A stretch of 37,275 bases of DNA from Acidimicrobiaceae bacterium (GTDB lineage Bacteria > Actinomycetota > Acidimicrobiia > Acidimicrobiales > MedAcidi-G1): NCBI GenBank assembly GCA_002729765.1, contig PBYV01000008.1, positions 1-37,275 of the forward strand. The letters run 5' to 3'. Under the pieces are notes generated by a model that saw only the letters and a program-made list of their open reading frames with translations, was not told the origin of the DNA and ran no database searches. Positions 32,820 to 37,275 of this stretch are shown here, piece by piece. The first letter of the stretch is position 1. The number at the start of each line of letters is the position of its first letter. The position numbers and the translations under genes are program-made.

Positions 32820-33254
32820 ATGCCTGCAGAAGAATATTTACCTAGCACATACGATGTGGCCGCTGACCATGTAGAGCGCTATCTTGCGACCGATGGGGCG
32901 GATGGCTATGAGTTTCATGGAGCTACTTGTGTGATTTTGACCACCAAAGGACGTCGCACAGGTGCAATTCGACGTAGCCCTATTGTCCGAGTGTGCGAAG
33001 GAGATCGCTATTTGGCTGTTGCTTCCATGGGAGGCGCCCCGAAAAATCCAATGTGGTACTTAAACCTTCTAGAAGATCCGGAAGTCACGATCCAAGATAA
33101 AGGTGAAGTTCACTTTCTAACAGCTCGCACTGCTACTCGCGCTGAAAAAGAAGAGTTGTGGCCTGTAGCAGTTGCTGAATGGCCCGACTACGAAAATTAT
33201 CAGAAACGCACCGAAAGAGACATACCACTCATAATTTGCGAACCTCGCTCTTGA
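32820..33254 (+). CDS. nitroreductase/F420-dependent (Ddn-like) oxidoreductase
   Basis: This 144-aa split-barrel protein is related to deazaflavin-dependent nitroreductase (Ddn) and Rv3547-like quinone reductases of actinobacteria. Visible: VILTTKGRRTGAIRRSPIVRV (phosphate-binding loop) and LAVASMGGAPKNPMWYLNLLEDPEVTIQ, then ARTATRAEKEELW. Relatives bind F420H2; presence here suggests the organism makes F420, which fits Actinobacteria. The substrate is unknown. Its stop directly abuts the stop of the convergent AllA-like gene, with no gap. Confidence 0.9.
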   Translation: MPAEEYLPSTYDVAADHVERYLATDGADGYEFHGATCVILTTKGRRTGAIRRSPIVRVCEGDRYLAVASMGGAPKNPMWYLNLLEDPEVTIQDKGEVHFLTARTATRAEKEELWPVAVAEWPDYENYQKRTERDIPLIICEPRS

Positions 33255-33902
33255 CTATGCAGGTGCCTCTAAAGCGACTCTAAGCAAGCATCCAAACTCT
33301 TTGCCAAAATCAACTGAGACTCTTCCGTGAACTCTTCCTTGTTTTGTGAAAAAGCGGCCGTTCCCACCAATAGGGAAAACTCCTTCGTGCCAAACCCCAG
33401 GTAAAAGACATATTCCAAAAGTCCCATCACAATAAATAGCCTTCGCCTTAGTGATTTCTGGTTCCTCTCCAACAGGAATTACGGGTATCACAAATGGTGT
33501 TTGTTCTGAGGAGTAGAAAAGCTGACCACCGTCCGGATGATGGTTCATATGCCACAAGTCAACTGCTTTAGGAACAGATTCATGACCGTCAACAGCGAAA
33601 CCAATAATATACTCCCCTGCAACTGCTTCATTCCTGCCTATCAATCTGCCCTCTGACCATTCTGAAGAGAACCAGCCTTCTGTGGTCCCGGCACATATAC
33701 CTGTTTCAGGGTCGAGAGGTCTCCGTCCAGAAACTGGCCATGGAACTATAGGAACTTCAAACTCTTCTGGATCTCCATCAATTATCATTGCAAATTCAGA
33801 TACATCTTCCGAGCATCCGTCGACTATTGGTACCTCAATTATTTCGAGGCCATCGACTACTTCTGGGTTCATAAGTTCATAATCTGAAATGCCTCTTTGC
33901 AT
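33255..33902 (-). CDS. ureidoglycolate lyase-like (AllA family) protein
   Basis: This protein has a cupin-like block near the C-terminus (VDLWHMNHHPDGGQLFYSS, then GICLLPGVWHEGVFPIGGNGRFF) that resembles ureidoglycolate lyase AllA: a histidine-rich strand followed by GVWH. The N-terminal half (residues 1-110 from 33902) is not clearly AllA. I start at the ATG at 33902 (215 aa), 10 nt after the upstream stop; an ATG at 33935 or 33962 would overlap the previous gene. No other purine-catabolism gene is nearby, so the substrate is open. Confidence 0.6.
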   Translation of the reverse strand: MQRGISDYELMNPEVVDGLEIIEVPIVDGCSEDVSEFAMIIDGDPEEFEVPIVPWPVSGRRPLDPETGICAGTTEGWFSSEWSEGRLIGRNEAVAGEYIIGFAVDGHESVPKAVDLWHMNHHPDGGQLFYSSEQTPFVIPVIPVGEEPEITKAKAIYCDGTFGICLLPGVWHEGVFPIGGNGRFFTKQGRVHGRVSVDFGKEFGCLLRVALEAPA

Positions 33903-33912
33903 GAAGTTAAAC

Positions 33913-34665
33913 CTATTCGTACCAGTCTTGTTCATTTGCTTCTTCCCAATCGGAGGGGCCATAAACGGTCCCAGGCAGTGGAGTCATCAATTGGGTATCT
34001 CCACTTACTACGTAGGAAGACAGAAGATTAAGGTTTTCCACGAGCCGTTCATCCTCTTCGCCCGTGTCATCAAGACCTCTTGTTGTATCAAGATTTTTTC
34101 GCATCATCGTCCAATCATCTACAGTGGTTGCCCAAACCATCACTACTTCATGAGTGTTTGTTGTTACTTCCCATAAGCCAGTCGGGGAAACTTTATAATC
34201 TTCCATCACCGAAACCCTCTTATCAACAACCTCGTTGAGGAAACTAAGTTGTTCTCCAGGTCGCACACTAAAAACTTCGTTTACGAAAAGTGAGCCTTTT
34301 ATACCTTTTTCAGCTATTTCCGCTGTTGTTGGAGAACCGTGAACACCTGCGCAGACACGGTCATAGCCGCCTGTTCTCCATTGGGAAGCTTCGTCCCACC
34401 AATCTCCATAAAAAGCATTTCTTCGCTTCAAATTTAGGCGGTCAAGGTTCCGTCCCCATCCTTCCCAACCATCTGTTCCACAATCCCAGATATTTACTAC
34501 TTGAGGCCATCTTCCTCCACCGAATCCAAGAACAAAAAATGAGCCTTGAAGAGATGTCATATCAGGCATGAAATTTGTAGGTTCTTTCGAAACATGTTCC
34601 ATGTAGTCGTATTGACCTTGTCCGACTATGTCTATTGTCTCGTGTACAAATACGGATCGGGGCAT
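33913..34665 (-). CDS. NIPSNAP-like dimeric alpha/beta-barrel protein
   Basis: This 250-aa protein resembles NIPSNAP/dimeric alpha-beta barrel proteins in two halves: SVFVHETIDIVGQGQYDYMEHV... and LFVNEVFSVRPGEQLSFLNEVVDKRVSVMEDYKVSPTGLWEVTTNTHEVVMVWATT, each followed by a Trp-rich segment (GWEGWGRNLDRL; DDWTMMRKNLD). The internal duplication is visible as the two helix-strand units. Function is unknown. The AllA-like gene follows 10 nt later and may be co-transcribed. Confidence 0.6.
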   Translation of the reverse strand: MPRSVFVHETIDIVGQGQYDYMEHVSKEPTNFMPDMTSLQGSFFVLGFGGGRWPQVVNIWDCGTDGWEGWGRNLDRLNLKRRNAFYGDWWDEASQWRTGGYDRVCAGVHGSPTTAEIAEKGIKGSLFVNEVFSVRPGEQLSFLNEVVDKRVSVMEDYKVSPTGLWEVTTNTHEVVMVWATTVDDWTMMRKNLDTTRGLDDTGEEDERLVENLNLLSSYVVSGDTQLMTPLPGTVYGPSDWEEANEQDWYE

Positions 34666-34763
34666 GCCTTATCATCGCTCAATTGCCATTTCCTTGACCA
34701 CTCGAATGGGGTCCACTTCTAATAGAAGAACTATTTCCATGTGACACTTCATATAAAACGAGA

Positions 34764-34769
34764 TAACTT
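34764..34769 (+). promoter_or_regulatory. -10 hexamer TAACTT for the leaderless acyl-CoA synthetase gene
   Basis: TAACTT ends 7 nt before the ATG at 34777 and supports that start over the GTG at 34741. Confidence 0.5.
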
Positions 34770-34776
34770 TCTTTAT

Positions 34777-36345
34777 ATGAAAGAACTTATTTATGCACGT
34801 TTATATCTACCAGCTGTCCAAAAGTATGGAGAGAATACAGGAATTATTGATGGCTCCTATCAGAGTGACTGGAACACCCATCATGACCGTGTTCTACGCT
34901 TATGTGACAGTCTTTCCTCTGAGCTTAATGTGAGCAAGAGTGACCGGTTTGCCGTTATGGCATTGAACAGCCATCAATTTTTAGAACTCTGGCATTCCGC
35001 GTTTTTAGGTGCAGGAATTATAAATCCTTTAAACCTTCGTCTAGCTCCTAAAGAATTGGCTTACATTCTGAAAGATTCAGGAACTGAAGTTATTTTCACT
35101 GATCAGTTTTTCGCCCCACTGATTACAGCCGCTCGCGAAGAACTAGGTGATGAAGACCCGATAAGACACGTAGTTTTGATTGGCGAAGGTGACGTTCCAC
35201 ATGATTTGAAATATGAAGAGTTACTTGAATCTTCTTCACCGGCTTTACCAGAAGAACCTGAAGAAGACGATCCTGTTGTCCTCATGTACACAGGCGGAAC
35301 TACAGGTCTTCCAAAAGGTGTGCTCATAACTCAAAGAGCTCAAGTTTTGAATCTTTACCACGGTCTTATAGGTCTAGGAGGTTTTGAGGTTTCTACATAC
35401 TTGATGCAAACACCAATGTTTCATGCCGCTTCGATGACCGGTGTTCTCGCTCCCCCTTATTCAGGAGGGAATGTTGTTTTCATTCCGATGTTTGACCCAG
35501 AGGGAGCTATGGCTCTAATAGAAGCTCATCAAGTTGAGCAGACACTCATGGTTCCTACAATGATCGGGATGTGCCTGGCAGCAGAGGGTTACGATCCTTC
35601 TCGCCTGAAGTCTCTTAAACAACTTATTTATGGAGCTTCTCCTATGCCTAGGCAAATTTTGGAGAAACTCTTTGCTGATCTTCCTGATCTCGAACTAGTT
35701 CAGGGTTATGGAATGACTGAAAGCTCTTCGACCTTGACCATTTTGGGTGCTGACGATCACTTTTTGGAAAGTGAAAAACTTTCCAGCGTTGGTAAACCAG
35801 TTATAGGAACTGTTGTCTCAATCCAGAATGAGGATGGGAACGAATTGCCTCAAGGAGAAATTGGTGAAGTTTGCGCTCGGGGTGGCAATTTTATGACTGA
35901 ATATTGGAATAAAGCTGACGCAACTGAAGAAGTTTTTGCGAATGGTTGGTACCACACTGGTGATGCGGGATATTTCGACGAAGATGGGTATTTATTTCTA
36001 GTAGACAGAGTGAAAGACATGATTGTCTCTGGAGGAGAAAATGTTTATTCTTCTGAAGTTGAAAACGCTATTTCAAGCCACCCTGGCGTAGCACAAGTAG
36101 CTGTTATAGGAATTCCTGATGACACGTGGGGCGAAGCTGTTCATGCGATAGTCGTTCTCGAAGCTGCTGGTAGTGCAAGTGAAGAGGCTCTTATTGAGCA
36201 TGCCCGAGAGTCGATCGCGGGATACAAAGTTCCTAAAAGTATAGAGTTCAGAGAGGAACCTCTACCTCTTAGCGGAGCTATGAAAGTTCTGAAAAGAGAA
36301 CTGAGAGCGCCTTATTGGGAAGGTAAAGAACGAGGAATTAACTAA
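34777..36345 (+). CDS. acyl-CoA synthetase (AMP-forming, class I adenylate-forming)
   Basis: This AMP-binding enzyme activates a carboxylic acid to its CoA thioester through an acyl-adenylate. Visible: P-loop MYTGGTTGLPKGV (A3, about residue 170), YGMTESSST (A5), GWYHTGDAGYFDEDGYLFLVDRVKDMI (A7-A8), GGENVYSSEVENAI, and the catalytic lysine region SGAMKVLKREL (A10). It resembles fatty-acid or aryl-CoA ligases of the FadD type; the acid is not identifiable. I start at the ATG at 34777 (522 aa), where the family N-terminus begins. It converges on the dehydrogenase gene with a 3-nt gap. Confidence 0.93.
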   Translation: MKELIYARLYLPAVQKYGENTGIIDGSYQSDWNTHHDRVLRLCDSLSSELNVSKSDRFAVMALNSHQFLELWHSAFLGAGIINPLNLRLAPKELAYILKDSGTEVIFTDQFFAPLITAAREELGDEDPIRHVVLIGEGDVPHDLKYEELLESSSPALPEEPEEDDPVVLMYTGGTTGLPKGVLITQRAQVLNLYHGLIGLGGFEVSTYLMQTPMFHAASMTGVLAPPYSGGNVVFIPMFDPEGAMALIEAHQVEQTLMVPTMIGMCLAAEGYDPSRLKSLKQLIYGASPMPRQILEKLFADLPDLELVQGYGMTESSSTLTILGADDHFLESEKLSSVGKPVIGTVVSIQNEDGNELPQGEIGEVCARGGNFMTEYWNKADATEEVFANGWYHTGDAGYFDEDGYLFLVDRVKDMIVSGGENVYSSEVENAISSHPGVAQVAVIGIPDDTWGEAVHAIVVLEAAGSASEEALIEHARESIAGYKVPKSIEFREEPLPLSGAMKVLKRELRAPYWEGKERGIN

Positions 36346-36348
36346 GTC

Positions 36349-37275
36349 TTAATCGACTGTAAGAACCATAGCTCCCACATGTTGTTTTTTGGAAAATTCT
36401 TCCTGTGCTTCTCTGATCTCTTCCAATCTGAAGACTCCTCCAATAATTGGTTTGACTCTTTCGCTTTCTATATATTCGGTCAACAGTTTAAAAACTGAAG
36501 GATCGTAAACTGTGCACCCATGCATCTCTATGTCGTTCAGATAGAGAGTTCTCAAATCTAAATCAACTATTGGTCCCGCTATAGCTCCAGATGTTACATA
36601 GCATCCACCTTTTGTTATCGCCTCAAACAGTTGAGCAAAGTTATCTCCACCCGCAACGTCAGCTAGAACGTCGACAGAGCCTTTTGCTAGTTCAATGATG
36701 TTGCCTTTAAGCTCCTTTTCATTGCGATCTAAAACTAAATCCGCACCACAGTCCTTAACTAAATCAAATTTTTCTGAGCTTGTAACTGCAATCACATTGG
36801 CTTCACGCAGCTTGGCTAACTGTATTAGAGCAGTACCTACTCCACCTGAAGCTGCTGTCACCACAAGTGTCTGACCTTTCCTAAGACGTGATCTACTAAG
36901 CATGTGCTCGGCGGTAGCCCACGAGCAAGGAAAAGAGGCAAGTTCTATATCTGTCATTTCTGAATTGATTGGATATGTGTTTCTTAAAGGAACTGCACAA
37001 TATTGAGCGAACGCACCGTTTATTTCGCTTCCAAGGTATTTAGCGTTATCTCGCCAGTTTTCTGACTTCGGGTCCCGTATACAAGGATCCACCAGAACCC
37101 GTTGACCTATTAGTCCAGATTCCGTGTCCTTTCCGACATCAACAACAACCCCACAAACATCTGCCCCCTGTATCCGTGGAAAGGACAACATCTCCCCTCC
37201 CCACGTTTGTTCATCTTCAATCTGTCCGAATCCTTCACTAGACGTCGCAGCTGTAACAGATTTTGAATACCATCC
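36349..37275 (-). CDS. MDR-type alcohol dehydrogenase/quinone reductase-like, 5' partial
   Basis: The frame stays open past the first ATG (37191) to the window edge at 37275, and the extra 28 codons read GWYSKSVTAATSS... , which fits the N-terminal GroES-like domain, so the true start is outside the window. Visible: FPRIQGADVCGVVVDVG, the Rossmann motif LVVTAASGGVGTALIQLAKL, and VDVLADVAGGDNF. A lone Cys pair typical of structural zinc is not obvious, so it may be a zinc-free quinone oxidoreductase-like enzyme. The substrate is unknown. No stop appears before the right edge. Confidence 0.88.
   Translation of the reverse strand, partial: GWYSKSVTAATSSEGFGQIEDEQTWGGEMLSFPRIQGADVCGVVVDVGKDTESGLIGQRVLVDPCIRDPKSENWRDNAKYLGSEINGAFAQYCAVPLRNTYPINSEMTDIELASFPCSWATAEHMLSRSRLRKGQTLVVTAASGGVGTALIQLAKLREANVIAVTSSEKFDLVKDCGADLVLDRNEKELKGNIIELAKGSVDVLADVAGGDNFAQLFEAITKGGCYVTSGAIAGPIVDLDLRTLYLNDIEMHGCTVYDPSVFKLLTEYIESERVKPIIGGVFRLEEIREAQEEFSKKQHVGAMVLTVD

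Overview
The window looks like chromosomal backbone DNA from a compact, moderately AT-rich actinobacterium, most likely a marine Acidimicrobiia-type lineage. This is inferred from gene content, not from a database search. The pointers are an actinobacterial-type uncharacterised HhH-GPD protein, a BldC/excisionase-like HTH protein, SUF genes with a Rieske protein and SufU, an F420-type (Ddn-like) reductase, many acyl-CoA genes, and short intergenic gaps. There are no insertion sequences, phage genes or CRISPR arrays.

Layout. 1-4.5 kb: a LarA-like protein cut by the window edge, a PlsC-type acyltransferase and a mitochondrial-type aconitase. 4.5-5.5 kb: on the minus strand, a strong promoter, a highly structured ~190-nt RNA, a perfect 14-bp hairpin and a small conserved-looking ORF, next to ribonuclease HI. 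5.6-9.7 kb: HhH-GPD protein, GDP-L-fucose synthase, membrane protein, acyl-CoA dehydrogenase and an MBL-fold hydrolase. 9.8-14.9 kb: two SUF (Fe-S assembly) operons pointing at each other, sufC1-sufS-sufU (+) and sufD-Rieske-sufC2-PCD (-). They have two different SufC ATPases but no SufB, and they share a palindromic promoter element. 15-20.4 kb: HTH protein, membrane protein, GNAT, a free-standing biotin domain, carboxyltransferase, amidohydrolase and enoyl-CoA hydratase.

20.4-26.9 kb: a selenium-related operon (class V lyase, selD, phosphotransferase). selD has an in-frame UGA at the catalytic position followed by a bSECIS-like hairpin, so the real gene is 58 codons longer than an ordinary ORF call. 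Next come an NTF2-like protein, an AceK-type isocitrate dehydrogenase kinase/phosphatase (unexpected in an actinobacterium) and ribulose-phosphate epimerase. 26.9-32.4 kb: clpP, tRNA-Leu(UAG), a PAS-GGDEF-EAL protein, rdgB, rph, smpB and tmRNA. 32.4-37.3 kb: a small stress-barrel-like protein, a Ddn-like reductase, an AllA-like protein, a NIPSNAP-like protein, an acyl-CoA synthetase and a zinc-less MDR dehydrogenase that runs off the right edge.

Two features run through the whole window. At least eleven genes have a TANNNT hexamer exactly 6 or 7 nt before the start codon, the signature of leaderless transcripts; I used it to correct several starts. Convergent gene pairs abut or overlap by 0-4 nt, leaving no room for intrinsic terminators. 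There is no gene-free stretch longer than 300 bases.
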